The notes: a model not told the origin generated them from the sequence alone. 64,000 bases of DNA from Microvirga soli (GCF_016734765.1 NZ_JAERQE010000004.1:186001-250000), one strand, 5' to 3'; shown: positions 36,881 to 46,789, counted from the stretch's first letter. A program made the numbers and translations.

Positions 36881-38515
36881 CCGAATTTCTCCAACAGTCA
36901 CGAGGTCTTCAACCAGGCACCGCCCTTCGGGGACGTGAACCTGATCGCGACCAACCGCCCCCTGCTCGATGCGCTCGATGCCCATGGGGCCGATCCGGAT
37001 GCGGAGGGGCTTGTCGCTTTCGGTGCCGCCTGGGGCTCGGCGGAGCGGATCGATCTCGGGCGGCTCGCCAACGAGAACCCGCCGAAGCTGCGCACCCACG
37101 ATGCGCGGGGCTACCGGATCGATGCGGTCGAGTTCCATCCGGCCTACCACGTGCTCATGCGGGCGAGCATGGAGGACGGGCTCCATGCCTCGACCTGGGA
37201 CGAGCCCGGGAGCGGCAATGCCCATGTGGCACGGGCGGCCCGGATCTACACCGCGGCGGGAGTCGAGAGCGGCCATGTCTGTCCGATCACCATGACCCAT
37301 GCCTCGGCGGCGGCGCTGGCCGCCTCCCCGAACCGGCTCGCCGAATGGCTGCCGAAGATCCGCTCGCGGGATTACGACTCCCGCTTCATTCCCTTCTGGG
37401 AGAAGAGCGCCGTCACCCTCGGCATGGGCATGACGGAGAAGCAGGGCGGGACGGATGTCCGCGCCAACACGACCCGGGCCGCTCAGAAGGCCGGAGACGA
37501 ATATGCGCTGACCGGCCACAAATGGTTCATGTCGGCGCCCATGTGCGACGCCTTCCTGGTGCTGGCCCAGGCGCCCGGCGGCCTCACCTGCTTCCTCCTG
37601 CCCCGCTTCAGGCCGGACGGCTCCCTCAACGCCCTTCGCCTGCAGCGGCTGAAGGACAAGCTCGGCAACCGCTCGAATGCCTCCTCGGAGGTCGAGTTTC
37701 ACGAGGCCTTCGCCTGGCGGATCGGCGAGGAGGGCCGCGGGGTCCGCACCATCATCGAGATGGTGCAGCTCACCCGCCTCGACTGCGCCGTGGCCTCGGC
37801 GGGGCTCGCGCGGATGGGGCTCGCGCTTGCCATGCACCACGCCCGGCACCGCAGCGTCTTCCAGAGGAAGCTCATCGACCAGCCGGCCATGCGGATGGTG
37901 CTGGGGGACCTCGCCCTGGAAAGCGAGGCCATGACGGCCTTGAGCCTCCGGGCCGCCCACAGCTTCGACCTTCAGCAGACCGACGAACACGAAGCTGCCC
38001 ATGCCCGGCTCGTCACCCCTGCGGCCAAGTTCGGCATCTGCAAGGCGGCACCACGCCTCCTCTACGAGGCCATGGAGTGTCTTGGCGGTAACGGCTACGT
38101 GGAGGAAAGCGCCCTGCCCCGGCTTTACCGGGAGGCTCCCGTCAACGCGATCTGGGAGGGATCGGGCAACGTAATTGCTCTCGACATCCTGCGCGCCGAG
38201 ACCCGCGAGCCCGAGGTTGCCACCGCCGTGCTGGAGCACCTGATGGCCGATATCCAGGACCTTCCAGGCGCCTCCGAGGCGGCCAGGGACCTCGTCATGG
38301 CGCTCCATTCGCCGGAGGCCGAAGCGCGGGCCCGGTTCATCGCCGAGAGGCTGTTCCTTCTGGCCGCCACAGCGGCGCTCGCCCGCTCCGCGCCTCCTGA
38401 AATTACCCAGGCTTATGCCCTTACCCGCCTCGCTGCCCCGTCCCGGATGATCGGCGCCAACGATCTCGGGCCAGCCGTGAATCCCTTGCTGGAGAGAGCC
38501 TTCGTGGCCATATGA
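36878..38515 (+). CDS. aidB: AidB-type acyl-CoA dehydrogenase family protein
   Basis: A 545-residue flavoprotein of the AidB subgroup. It begins FSNSHEVFNQAPPF, the AidB N-terminus, and shows GMGMTEKQGGTDV (substrate/flavin loop), GHKWFMSAPMCDA, LERLKDKLGNRSNAS-like LQRLKDKLGNRSNA and GSGNVIALD, the catalytic-Glu loop region (IWEGSGN). The C-terminal ~100 residues correspond to the AidB extension. E. coli AidB is induced by alkylation and protects DNA; enzymatic activity on isovaleryl-CoA is weak. No ada gene is nearby. A GTG start at 36878 gives the family length; earlier in-frame starts add unconserved sequence. Confidence 0.93.
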   Translation: MPNFSNSHEVFNQAPPFGDVNLIATNRPLLDALDAHGADPDAEGLVAFGAAWGSAERIDLGRLANENPPKLRTHDARGYRIDAVEFHPAYHVLMRASMEDGLHASTWDEPGSGNAHVARAARIYTAAGVESGHVCPITMTHASAAALAASPNRLAEWLPKIRSRDYDSRFIPFWEKSAVTLGMGMTEKQGGTDVRANTTRAAQKAGDEYALTGHKWFMSAPMCDAFLVLAQAPGGLTCFLLPRFRPDGSLNALRLQRLKDKLGNRSNASSEVEFHEAFAWRIGEEGRGVRTIIEMVQLTRLDCAVASAGLARMGLALAMHHARHRSVFQRKLIDQPAMRMVLGDLALESEAMTALSLRAAHSFDLQQTDEHEAAHARLVTPAAKFGICKAAPRLLYEAMECLGGNGYVEESALPRLYREAPVNAIWEGSGNVIALDILRAETREPEVATAVLEHLMADIQDLPGASEAARDLVMALHSPEAEARARFIAERLFLLAATAALARSAPPEITQAYALTRLAAPSRMIGANDLGPAVNPLLERAFVAI

Positions 38516-38653
38516 CAAAGGTGCGGATGGGCCTGATTTGACTTGTCCGCGATCATCAACCACTTATTCCCGCCCTGCGGCGGTCATGGGCTGACCGCCG
38601 GTTACGCCCTGGCAGCAGGGCGTCCGTCTGCTCCCGCGCTTAGGAAGTCGTTC

Positions 38654-41362
38654 ATGAAAGTCCTCGTCGTCGAGTCGCCTGCCAAGGCCAAGACGATCAA
38701 CAAGTATCTCGGCAAGGATTACGAGGTCCTGGCCTCCTTCGGGCATATCCGCGATCTGCCCGCCAAGGATGGTTCGGTCGACCCGGATGCCGATTTCCGC
38801 ATGATCTGGACGCTCGAGGACAGGGGCTCGAAGCGGGTTTCTGATATCGCGAAGGCGATCAAGGGGGCCGAGAAGCTCATCCTGGCCACCGACCCGGATC
38901 GCGAGGGCGAGGCGATCTCCTGGCACGTGCTGGAGGCCCTGCGCGAAAAGCGCGTGCTGAAGGACCTGCCGGTCGAGCGCGTGACCTTCAACGCCATCAC
39001 CAAGGACGCCGTGCAGACGGCCCTGCGCAATCCGCGCCAGATTGATCAGGCGCTGGTGGATGCCTATCTGGCCCGTCGCGCCCTCGACTATCTTGTCGGC
39101 TTTACCCTCTCGCCGGTTCTCTGGAGGAAGCTCCCCGGCGCCCGCTCGGCCGGCCGTGTTCAATCGGTGGCCCTTCGCCTCGTCTGTGACCGTGAGCTTG
39201 AGATCGAGACCTTCAAGCCGCGCGAATACTGGTCGCTGATCGCGACGCTTGCCACCAAGGACGGCGGCGTGTTCGACGCGCGCCTCGTGGGCGCCGACGG
39301 CAAGAAGATCACCCGTCTCGACATCGGCAACGGCAAGGACGCGGAAGCCTTCAAGAAGGACCTGGAGCTCGCGACCTTCTCGGTGGCGAACATCGAAGCC
39401 AAGCCCGCCAAGCGCCACCCCTACCCGCCCTTCACCACCTCGACCCTGCAGCAGGAGGCCTCGCGCAAGCTCGGGCTGGCGCCGGCCCAGACCATGCGCA
39501 TCGCTCAGCGTCTTTACGAGGGTGTGGACATCGGTGGCGAGACGGTCGGCATCATCACCTATATGCGTACCGACGGCGTCGACATGGCGCCCGAGGCCGT
39601 GCAGGACGCCCGCCGGGTGATCGTCAAGGAATACGGCGACCGCTACGTGCCGGGTGCGCCGCGCAAGTACACCACCAAGGCCAAGAACGCCCAGGAAGCG
39701 CACGAGGCCGTCCGCCCGACGGACATGAGCCGCCTGCCGAAATACGTGGCCAAGTACCTGGAGCCGGAACAGGCCCGTCTCTACGACCTGATCTGGACCC
39801 GCACCATCGCGAGCCAGATGGAATCGGCCGAGCTGGAGCGCACCACCGCCGACATCACGGCCCAGGTGGGCCCGCGCAAGCTGGACCTGCGCGCCACCGG
39901 CCAGGTGATCAAGTTCGACGGCTTCCTCACCCTCTACAACGAGAGCAAGGACGACGAGGCGGACGAGGACGAGGGCCGCCTGCCGCCGATGAAAGCAGGC
40001 GATTCCCTGGAGCGCCGCCGCATCGCCGCCACCCAGCACTTCACCGAGCCGCCGCCGCGCTATTCGGAAGCCTCGCTGGTCAAGCGCATGGAAGAGCTCG
40101 GCATCGGCCGACCCTCGACCTATGCCGCCGTGCTGCAGACCCTGCGCGACCGCGAATACGTCAAGATCGAGAAGAAGCGGCTCGTCCCCGAGGATAAGGG
40201 CCGCATCGTCACGGCCTTCCTGGAGAGCTTCTTCCGCCGCTACGTGGAATACGATTTCACCGCGGACCTGGAGGAGCAGCTCGACCGGGTCTCGAACAAC
40301 GAGATCGACTGGAAGCAGGTGATGCGCGAGTTCTGGCAGCACTTCTCGGCTGCCATCGGCGAGACCAAGGAGCTGCGCACCACGGAGGTGCTCGACGCGT
40401 TGAACGAACTGCTCGGCCCGCACATCTTCCCCGATAAGGGCGACGGCTCCAACCCGCGCACCTGCCCGACCTGCGGCACCGGCCAGCTCTCGCTGAAGCT
40501 CGGCAAGTTCGGTTCGTTCATCGGCTGCTCGAACTATCCCGAGTGCAAGTTCACCCGCCAGATCGCCGCCACGGGCGTCGATGGCGATGGCGAAGGCTCG
40601 TCGGAGAACGGCGGCCAGCCGGGCGTGAAGGTGCTGGGCCAAGACCCGGAGACCGGCCTCGAAGTCACCCTGCGCGATGGCCGCTTCGGCCCCTTCGTGC
40701 AACTGGGCGAAGGCGAGAAGCCCAAGCGCTCGTCCCTGCCGAAGGGCCTCACGCCCTCGCAGGTCGATCTGGAGAAGGCCCTGAAGCTCCTGGCGCTACC
40801 GCGTCAGGTGGCGGTGCACCCTGAATCGGGCGAGCCGATCCTGGCGAGCATCGGGCGCTACGGGCCTTACGTTCAGCACGGCAAGGTCTACGCCAATCTG
40901 GGTGCCGGCGACGACGTGCTGGAGATCGGCGCGAACCGGGCCATCGACCTGATCGTCACCAAGGAAAGCGGCGGAGGCGGCGCCCGGCGCGGCGCGGCCG
41001 ATCCGGGGCGCCCCCTGGGTGCGGATCCGGAATCGGGCAAGCCCATCGTGGTGAAGGCCGGTCGCTTCGGGCCCTACGTGACCGACGGCGAGACCAACGC
41101 GACCCTGCCGCGCGCCATGGCTGCCGAGGCGGTGACGCTGGACGATGCGGTGGAGCTTCTGAAGGCGCGCCGGGCTGCCGGCCCGTCGAAGAAGCCGTCG
41201 CGCGGCCGCAAGGCTCCGGCCAAGAAGGCCGCCGCCAAGGCACCTGCTGCGAAGAAGGCGGCATCCAAGACCTCAGCCAAGAAGAGCCCGGCCAAGAAGG
41301 CAGCTCCGAAAAAGGCCGCCACCAAGACGGCTGCCGCGAAGAAGACTGCCAAGGCAGGCTGA
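38654..41362 (+). CDS. topA: DNA topoisomerase I
   Basis: A 902-residue type IA topoisomerase. TOPRIM starts at residue 2 (VLVVESPAKAKTINKYLG) with the metal Asp pair in ATDPDREGEAISWH; the catalytic Tyr is near residue 303 (IITYMRTDG). A C4 zinc ribbon (CPTCGTGQLSLKLG...CSNYPEC) lies near 605-640, followed by three repeated modules each with a GRFGPFV-like core and a ~60-residue Lys/Ala-rich tail (AKKAAAKAPAAKKAASK), typical of alphaproteobacteria. The ATG at 38654 has AGGAAG 5 bases upstream; a frame from 38543 is a shadow. mgtC follows after 5 bp. Confidence 0.97.
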   Translation: MKVLVVESPAKAKTINKYLGKDYEVLASFGHIRDLPAKDGSVDPDADFRMIWTLEDRGSKRVSDIAKAIKGAEKLILATDPDREGEAISWHVLEALREKRVLKDLPVERVTFNAITKDAVQTALRNPRQIDQALVDAYLARRALDYLVGFTLSPVLWRKLPGARSAGRVQSVALRLVCDRELEIETFKPREYWSLIATLATKDGGVFDARLVGADGKKITRLDIGNGKDAEAFKKDLELATFSVANIEAKPAKRHPYPPFTTSTLQQEASRKLGLAPAQTMRIAQRLYEGVDIGGETVGIITYMRTDGVDMAPEAVQDARRVIVKEYGDRYVPGAPRKYTTKAKNAQEAHEAVRPTDMSRLPKYVAKYLEPEQARLYDLIWTRTIASQMESAELERTTADITAQVGPRKLDLRATGQVIKFDGFLTLYNESKDDEADEDEGRLPPMKAGDSLERRRIAATQHFTEPPPRYSEASLVKRMEELGIGRPSTYAAVLQTLRDREYVKIEKKRLVPEDKGRIVTAFLESFFRRYVEYDFTADLEEQLDRVSNNEIDWKQVMREFWQHFSAAIGETKELRTTEVLDALNELLGPHIFPDKGDGSNPRTCPTCGTGQLSLKLGKFGSFIGCSNYPECKFTRQIAATGVDGDGEGSSENGGQPGVKVLGQDPETGLEVTLRDGRFGPFVQLGEGEKPKRSSLPKGLTPSQVDLEKALKLLALPRQVAVHPESGEPILASIGRYGPYVQHGKVYANLGAGDDVLEIGANRAIDLIVTKESGGGGARRGAADPGRPLGADPESGKPIVVKAGRFGPYVTDGETNATLPRAMAAEAVTLDDAVELLKARRAAGPSKKPSRGRKAPAKKAAAKAPAAKKAASKTSAKKSPAKKAAPKKAATKTAAAKKTAKAG

Positions 41363-41367
41363 ACGCG

Positions 41368-41874
41368 ATGGAGCATTGGCTGTTCTGGCTCATGGAAGAG
41401 CACGGCGATCAGGTCGAGATCTCCCTGCGCCTGTTGGTGGCGACGGCGGCCGGCATGGTCGTCGGCATCAACCGGGACCTTCACAACAAGCCGATCGGGA
41501 TGCGGACCCTTGGGCTCGTCTCGCTCGGCTCCGCCCTCGTGATCCTGGCGGGCTCGGTCTATGAGGGGCTGCACTTCTCGCAGGATGCGGTCAGCCGCGT
41601 CGTGCAGGGCATCCTGACAGGCTTGGGATTCCTCGGCGCAGGCTCGATCCTGCGGGCCAAGGATGGAACGGAGGTTCAGGGCCTCACGACGGCTGCGACA
41701 GTCTGGATTGCGGCAGGCCTGGGCATCACGGCGGGCCTGGGCGCATGGTTCATCACTGTGGCCGGAACATTGGTGACGCTGTTCCTGCTAACCTACGGCA
41801 CCCGCCTCGAAGCGAGGCTCATCCGTATGTTCGGCAGGAGCCGGAACGCCGACGAAGATGTTCTAGAAGACTAG
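41368..41874 (+). CDS. MgtC/SapB family membrane protein
   Basis: A 168-residue protein with five hydrophobic helices. The MgtC signature is complete (GINRDLHNKPIGMRTLGLVSLGSA, then GLGFLGAGSILRAKDG and GLTTAATVWIAAGLGI). The C-terminal soluble part is only ~35 residues and ends acidic, so the ACT-like domain of virulence-type MgtC is missing; it is the SapB-like short form. The family has been linked to magnesium limitation and acid tolerance. It begins 5 bp after topA, with probable translational read-through into the same mRNA. The 3' end overlaps the small minus-strand gene. Confidence 0.88.
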   Translation: MEHWLFWLMEEHGDQVEISLRLLVATAAGMVVGINRDLHNKPIGMRTLGLVSLGSALVILAGSVYEGLHFSQDAVSRVVQGILTGLGFLGAGSILRAKDGTEVQGLTTAATVWIAAGLGITAGLGAWFITVAGTLVTLFLLTYGTRLEARLIRMFGRSRNADEDVLED

Positions 41875-42048
41875 GCTCAAGCCCACCACCGCAACGGCCG
41901 CCATGCCGAGCCAGACCAGGCTCGACCCATAGGAGCGTGATGCAGCCGGTGTGGTATCGGGTTCGTCGAAGGCGAAAGCTTCGCCTGCATTGCGAGCGGC
42001 GCGATCGAGGTGAAGCTTCTGGGCCGGTGCCATGTTCGTCCGCGTCAT
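41863..42048 (-). CDS. Small tail-anchored membrane protein
   Basis: 61 residues from an ATG at 42048 (a longer version begins at 42075). The N-terminal ~35 residues are soluble (MTRTNMAPAQKLHLDRAARN) and the C-terminus is one hydrophobic helix (SSLVWLGMAAVAVVGLSLVF). The stop overlaps the end of mgtC by 12 bp. GGAG lies about 10 bases before the ATG. No family recognised; composition and single terminal helix make it more credible than a random antisense frame. Confidence 0.5.
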   Translation of the reverse strand: MTRTNMAPAQKLHLDRAARNAGEAFAFDEPDTTPAASRSYGSSLVWLGMAAVAVVGLSLVF

Positions 42049-42295
42049 CACGCTCAAATCTCCCGTTAAGCTCATGCTTAACCATTCAACGTGAATGGAA
42101 TTTAAACAGTTCCGGATGACGGGCGTAAGACAGCCTTTAGGGGAATTCGCCGGTAACCTTTATAGACTAAGCTCACTGTCAAATTTATGGCTTGTGACTG
42201 AAATTTGCCTTCATGTTTCCGTTTTGTTCTCGTATAAAAACGGGATGAGAAATAGTGTAAAGAAACGCGAATCATCATCCCGGACCAAGGTCCCA

Positions 42296-44356
42296 ATGAC
42301 AGACAACGACGATCTCTTCGGGGGCAGCGCTGCCAAGCGCGCCGCGCCTGCCACGGCCCGCAACGCCGCCGTCAAGGTCTCCCGCCAGGCGCCGCCTCAA
42401 GGTACGCCGGATGAGGCCGGATATGACGCGTCGGCCATCGAGGTGCTGGAGGGGCTTGAGCCCGTTCGCCGCCGGCCGGGCATGTATATCGGCGGCACGG
42501 ACGAGAAGGCCCTGCACCACCTCTTTGCCGAGGTGATCGACAACTCCATGGACGAGGCGGTCGCGGGCCACGCGACCTTCATCGAAGTGGAGTTGGAGGA
42601 AGGCGGCTGGCTGTCCGTGACCGACAACGGGCGCGGCATCCCCGTCGATCCGCACCCCAAGTTTCCGAAGAAGTCGGCCCTCGAAGTGATCATGACCACC
42701 CTGCACGCGGGCGGCAAGTTCGACTCGAAGGTCTATGAGACCTCGGGCGGTCTGCACGGCGTCGGCGTGTCGGTGGTGAACGCTCTGTCGGAAATTCTTG
42801 AGGTGGAGGTCGCCCGCGGCCAGACGCTGTACCGGCAGATCTTCTCCCGCGGCATCCCGCAGGGCAAGATCGAGACCGTGGGACGCGTGCTCAATCGGCG
42901 CGGCACCAAGGTGCGCTTCAAGCCCGACTGGCAGATCTTCGGCAAGGAGGCTCTTTTCCAGCCCCGCCGCTTGTTCAAGATGGCGCGCTCCAAGGCCTAT
43001 CTGTTCGGCGGCGTTGAGATCCGCTGGAAATGCGCTCCCTCGCTGGTCGAGGGCGTCACCAACGTTCCCGCGGAAGCGACCTTCAAGTTCCCGAACGGCC
43101 TGAAGGACTACCTGCTCCACGACATCGAGGGGAAGGATCTTGTCACGGACCAGCTCTTCTCCGGCAAGATCACCAAGCCCGGCAGCCACGGCTCGCTGGA
43201 ATGGGCGGTCGCCTGGATGACGAACGAGGACGGGTTCTCGACCTCGTACTGCAACACGGTACCCACGCCTGAAGGCGGCACGCACGAGAACGGCCTGCGC
43301 ATCGCGCTGCTGCGTGGCCTGCGCGAGCATGCTGAGCGGGTGAACCAGGCCAAGCGCATGGCGGCGGTGACCACCGACGACGTGATGGCCACCTGCGCGT
43401 CCATGCTGTCGGTGTTCATCCGCGAGCCGGAATTCCAGGGCCAGACGAAGGACAAGTTGGCTACCGTCGAGGCTGGCCGCATCGTCGAGAACTCCATCCG
43501 CGACACCTTCGATCACTGGCTCGCCGCCTCGCCGCAGCAGGCCAACAAGCTGCTCGACTGGGTGATCGACCGGGCGGAAGAGCGCCTGCGCCGCCGCCAG
43601 GAGAAGGAGGTCGCCCGCAAGACCGCGACCCGCAAGCTGCGCCTGCCGGGCAAGCTGGCCGACTGCTCCAATGCCGGCGCCAAGGGCTCCGAACTCTTCC
43701 TGGTCGAGGGCGACTCGGCCGGTGGATCCGCCAAGCAAGCCCGCGACCGCGCCAGCCAGGCAGTTCTTCCGTTGCGCGGCAAGATTTTGAACGTGGCTTC
43801 GGCCGGAAAGGACAAGCTGCACCAGAACCAGCAGATCTCGGACCTCGTCCAGGCACTCGGCTGCGGCCAGGGCTCGCAGTTCCGCGAGGCGGATCTCCGC
43901 TACGAGAAGGTCGTCATCATGACCGACGCGGACGTGGACGGCGCCCACATCGCCACCCTGCTGATCACGTTCTTCTACCGTCAGATGCCGAAGCTCATCG
44001 ACAACGGCCACCTGTACCTGGCCGTCCCGCCGCTCTACCGGCTGACGCAAGGCGCGAAATCCGCGTATGCCCGCGACGAGGCCGACCGCGAGCGTCTGAT
44101 GAAGACGGTGTTCAAGGGCAACGGCAAGATCGAGGTCAGCCGCTTCAAGGGCCTCGGCGAGATGCTGCCTGCGCAGCTCAAGGAAACCACCATGGACCCG
44201 AAGAAGCGTCTGCTTCTGAAAGTGGTGGTGGCCGATGAGGAGAGGCTGGACGCCAGCGACGTCGTGGAGCGCCTGATGGGCAACAAGCCCGAAGCCCGCT
44301 TCGCCTTCATCCAGGAACGCGCAGCGTTTGCCGACGAGGCGGATCTGGATATCTGA
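42296..44356 (+). CDS. parE: DNA topoisomerase IV subunit B
   Basis: A 686-residue GHKL ATPase/TOPRIM protein. Bergerat-fold motifs are present: EVIDNSMDEAVAGHA, DNGRGIPVD, and the GGLHGVGVSVVNALS loop. The TOPRIM domain has LVEGDSAGGSAKQARDR and MTDADVDGAHI. The absence of the ~165-residue GyrB insert and the KFPKKSALEVIMTTLHAGGK segment point to ParE. The ATG at 42296 follows AAGG; the 200 bases before are AT-rich and the frame to 42095 is not coding. It separates chromosomes with ParC, which is not in the window. Confidence 0.96.
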   Translation: MTDNDDLFGGSAAKRAAPATARNAAVKVSRQAPPQGTPDEAGYDASAIEVLEGLEPVRRRPGMYIGGTDEKALHHLFAEVIDNSMDEAVAGHATFIEVELEEGGWLSVTDNGRGIPVDPHPKFPKKSALEVIMTTLHAGGKFDSKVYETSGGLHGVGVSVVNALSEILEVEVARGQTLYRQIFSRGIPQGKIETVGRVLNRRGTKVRFKPDWQIFGKEALFQPRRLFKMARSKAYLFGGVEIRWKCAPSLVEGVTNVPAEATFKFPNGLKDYLLHDIEGKDLVTDQLFSGKITKPGSHGSLEWAVAWMTNEDGFSTSYCNTVPTPEGGTHENGLRIALLRGLREHAERVNQAKRMAAVTTDDVMATCASMLSVFIREPEFQGQTKDKLATVEAGRIVENSIRDTFDHWLAASPQQANKLLDWVIDRAEERLRRRQEKEVARKTATRKLRLPGKLADCSNAGAKGSELFLVEGDSAGGSAKQARDRASQAVLPLRGKILNVASAGKDKLHQNQQISDLVQALGCGQGSQFREADLRYEKVVIMTDADVDGAHIATLLITFFYRQMPKLIDNGHLYLAVPPLYRLTQGAKSAYARDEADRERLMKTVFKGNGKIEVSRFKGLGEMLPAQLKETTMDPKKRLLLKVVVADEERLDASDVVERLMGNKPEARFAFIQERAAFADEADLDI

Positions 44357-44470
44357 TCGGTATAGTGCGGAGACACACTCAGCAGCTCCTTCGCAACGGG
44401 AGTACCAGCATTTAGGCTACTTCCGCTGACGCGGCGGCATAAGGTCTTCTCTTTCAGACAGCTTCAATAG

Positions 44471-44502
44471 AAAAGGCCGGCACTGTGAGGTACCGGCCTT
44501 TT
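44471..44502. terminator. Bidirectional terminator between parE and the RTX gene
   Basis: AAAAGGCCGG (44471-44480) pairs perfectly with CCGGCCTTTT (44493-44502) across a 12-base loop. T runs close both ends, so it serves parE on the plus strand and the convergent RTX gene on the minus strand. Confidence 0.85.
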
Positions 44503-44539
44503 CTGTTTGTGGATCGGGCTTCTACCCTATGGCTGGATG

Positions 44540-46384
44540 TCAGAGGGTATAGAGGCCGAAGCTGGAGGCCGAGAGCGCCAGATACTTGCCGATGGTGGCA
44601 AACTGCACCTGTGCGCCTGCCCCGGTGCCGTCGGCATCGTAGAACAGCCCGCCCGTGGCCTGGTTGTAGACAATCCGGTGCTGCGCCGTCGACGCCGCAG
44701 CCCCGATGGTGAACGCCGTCGCCGGCAGCTTGTCGTTCAGGTAGGACCAACTCGTGTCCGTCTCCTCGAGCAGCACAGCCGGGAAGGCCTGGAAGATGTG
44801 CGTCTCCAGCATGATCTTGTCGCCCTCGGCCACGCTGAAGTCGTTGACGACGTCGACGTTTCCAGCACCCAAGGCGCTGTCGAAGCGGAACTGGTCCGCA
44901 CCGGTGCCGCCGGTGAGCCAGTCCGAGCCGGCACCGCCGACCAGGATGTCACGCCCCTCGCCGCCCGACAGGAAGTCACCGTCGGCCAGGCCATAGAGGG
45001 TGTCGTTGCCGTTGTGGCCGAACAGCTCGTTGTAGCCGCCGTTGCCGGTGAGCACGTCACCGTAGGACGAGCCGCCCAGCCCCTCGATGTCGAAGTACAT
45101 ATCGCCAGCGGCGTCGCCGGTGTTGCCGGACGAATTCGACAGGTTGGCCTTCACGCCTGCTGTGGCCGCGTAGTAGGTGGCAAAGTCATAGCCGGCGCCA
45201 CCATACATCCAGTCGGCGCCACCACGGCCCTCGAGCGAGTCCCAGCCGCCATGGCCGTAGAGCTCGTTGCCAAGATGGTTGCCCACCAGCTCGTCGTTGT
45301 AGGCCGAGCCGCCGATGCCCTCGATCGAGACATAGCTGTCGCCGGCCGCATCGCCCGTGTTGCGCCAGGCGTTGAGCAGGTCGACCACCACGCCCGTTGT
45401 GGCGCTGCCGTACTCGGCATAGTCGAAGCCATTGCCGCCATCGAGCAGGTCGGCGCCAGCGCCGCCGATCAGGTTGTCGTTGCTGTCGCCGGCATACAGC
45501 CGGTCGTTGCCAGCAAGCCCTGCGAGCATGTCCTCGCCCCAGCCGCCGTAGATGGTGTTGTCGACGGCATTGCCGGTGAGCCGGTCGGCGTAGTTGGAGC
45601 CGTAGAGGCCCTCGATGCTCTCGTAGGTGTCGCCGGCGGCCTCGCCGGTGTTCTGGGAGGCATCGGACAGGTTGGCCGTCACGGCTGTGGTGTAGGCCAC
45701 GGCATCGTAGCCGTCGCCGCCATCGAGGCGATCCGCTCCGCCCCCGCCTGTCAAGACATCATTGCCGATGCCACCAAGGAGAAGATCGCTCGCATCGCTC
45801 CCCTTGATATAGTCATTCCCGCCATTGCCGTTGAGAATTCCTGCGCCCTGTATAGCGTCGTCGGTACCAGTCCCTTCTATACTTTCGATATATTTTCCGG
45901 TGAGCCCATCGAATATAAGAGTATAAACAAAGCCATCAAAAGTGGCGGTCAACTTATGACCGTCGGTGAGAGATTCTAAAGTTTCATCAAGCCATATTTC
46001 TAGTTCGATATTTGAGTAGCCTCCTAGAAAGAAATTATTGTCAAAAGTCCACAACCCATCATTGTGAAGGGAGGGATCACCAAATGAAATCCAAATCGAG
46101 TGGCCGCCAGAAAGACTCATATCTTGCCAGGGCGTATAATTAATTACTAGATCGAAGGTTCCAATCCCGATATCCCCCAGAGAAATGGTCCCCCCCGTGC
46201 TCCCAGATGAGGGACTCGGCGAACTAGTCCCATTGCCTCCCGCCCCATCGGAATTGGCCTGTCCTGACCCCACCTCACCAGTAATTGGCGTGTGAACGAC
46301 CTGAGTCCCGCCATACATCCCCCCTGGCAACGCTCCACCCATAATCCTACCCAATTCATTTTCCAGGATAACGCTAGCAAACAT
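44540..46384 (-). CDS. RTX-type calcium-binding repeat protein with unique N-terminal domain
   Basis: 614 residues. The first ~50 are Gly/Ser-rich linker; ~60-175 form a beta-rich domain (INYTPWQDMSLSGGHSIWIS, FLGGYSNIELEIWLDETLES) with no recognised family. From ~185 come RTX nonapeptides and three copies of a composite unit carrying NTGxAAGDxYxSIEGLxGS, the same unit as in the protein at 14813-16033. The C-terminal ~115 residues (FRFDSALGAGNVDVVNDFSV to the FGLYTL end) are homologous between the two. No signal peptide, so type I secretion is expected. The DNA for residues 1-185 is markedly AT-richer than the repeat part, with a sharp change near 45,840, indicating a composite origin. Confidence 0.92.
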   Translation of the reverse strand: MFASVILENELGRIMGGALPGGMYGGTQVVHTPITGEVGSGQANSDGAGGNGTSSPSPSSGSTGGTISLGDIGIGTFDLVINYTPWQDMSLSGGHSIWISFGDPSLHNDGLWTFDNNFFLGGYSNIELEIWLDETLESLTDGHKLTATFDGFVYTLIFDGLTGKYIESIEGTGTDDAIQGAGILNGNGGNDYIKGSDASDLLLGGIGNDVLTGGGGADRLDGGDGYDAVAYTTAVTANLSDASQNTGEAAGDTYESIEGLYGSNYADRLTGNAVDNTIYGGWGEDMLAGLAGNDRLYAGDSNDNLIGGAGADLLDGGNGFDYAEYGSATTGVVVDLLNAWRNTGDAAGDSYVSIEGIGGSAYNDELVGNHLGNELYGHGGWDSLEGRGGADWMYGGAGYDFATYYAATAGVKANLSNSSGNTGDAAGDMYFDIEGLGGSSYGDVLTGNGGYNELFGHNGNDTLYGLADGDFLSGGEGRDILVGGAGSDWLTGGTGADQFRFDSALGAGNVDVVNDFSVAEGDKIMLETHIFQAFPAVLLEETDTSWSYLNDKLPATAFTIGAAASTAQHRIVYNQATGGLFYDADGTGAGAQVQFATIGKYLALSASSFGLYTL

Positions 46385-46736
46385 TTGACTGCCTCCGTTT
46401 GAACTTATCAGCGAGTCAAAGCCGTAACGTCCTGAGGATTAATGTATACTCCAAGAACGGATAGTATTCCCATGCGACACAGGATGGCACGACTCCTGCG
46501 AGTGCCTCAACGCACATGGCTAACATCTCCTGATCCGGGAATATGGGCATCAAGAACATTCACGATAACTGGGGAACGGATGAGTTTCACTAAGAGCGAG
46601 TAGTCTTATAAGGCTCGCCCAAAATATTTTATATCATTTCGACCCAATAAAAATTTCTAACAAACTTGGAACCATCCTCTGACAAACCCGTTGTACAAGC
46701 TCACCGGCTCATTCTGCCCCCACGGGCCGGTCCCTC
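46385..46736. other. AT-rich intergenic region upstream of the RTX gene and rnr
   Basis: The whole 405-bp gap (46385-46789) is much lower in G+C than the genes around it. It must hold the RTX promoter on the minus strand and, at its end, the terminator at 46737. No open frame with a start signal, tRNA or repeat family was found here. Confidence 0.6.
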
Positions 46737-46766
46737 AAGGCTCCCTCGCGGGGGCCTTATTTTTTA
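46737..46766 (+). terminator. Intrinsic terminator or attenuator just upstream of rnr
   Basis: AAGGCTCCC (46737-46745) pairs with GGGGGCCTT (46750-46758; one G-T pair) around TCGC, followed by ATTTTTT. It reads on the plus strand only 24 bp before the first possible rnr start, although the nearest upstream gene is on the opposite strand. Confidence 0.8.
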
Positions 46767-46789
46767 CTTGAACGGCCTGTCACCTCCAC

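Noticed and set aside
36746..38563. A 605-codon minus-strand gene opposite aidB
   Set aside because: Nearly all of it is antisense to aidB. Only the last ~40 codons, outside aidB, look unlike a shadow and are noted as a possible remnant.
38564..40702. A 712-codon open frame antisense to topA
   Set aside because: A GC-skewed third-position shadow of topA: His/Leu/Gly/Arg-rich, no family motifs, no start signal. The same applies to the long antisense frames at 4522-6177, 42275-44050, 46874-49588, 13019-14443 and 18451-19869.
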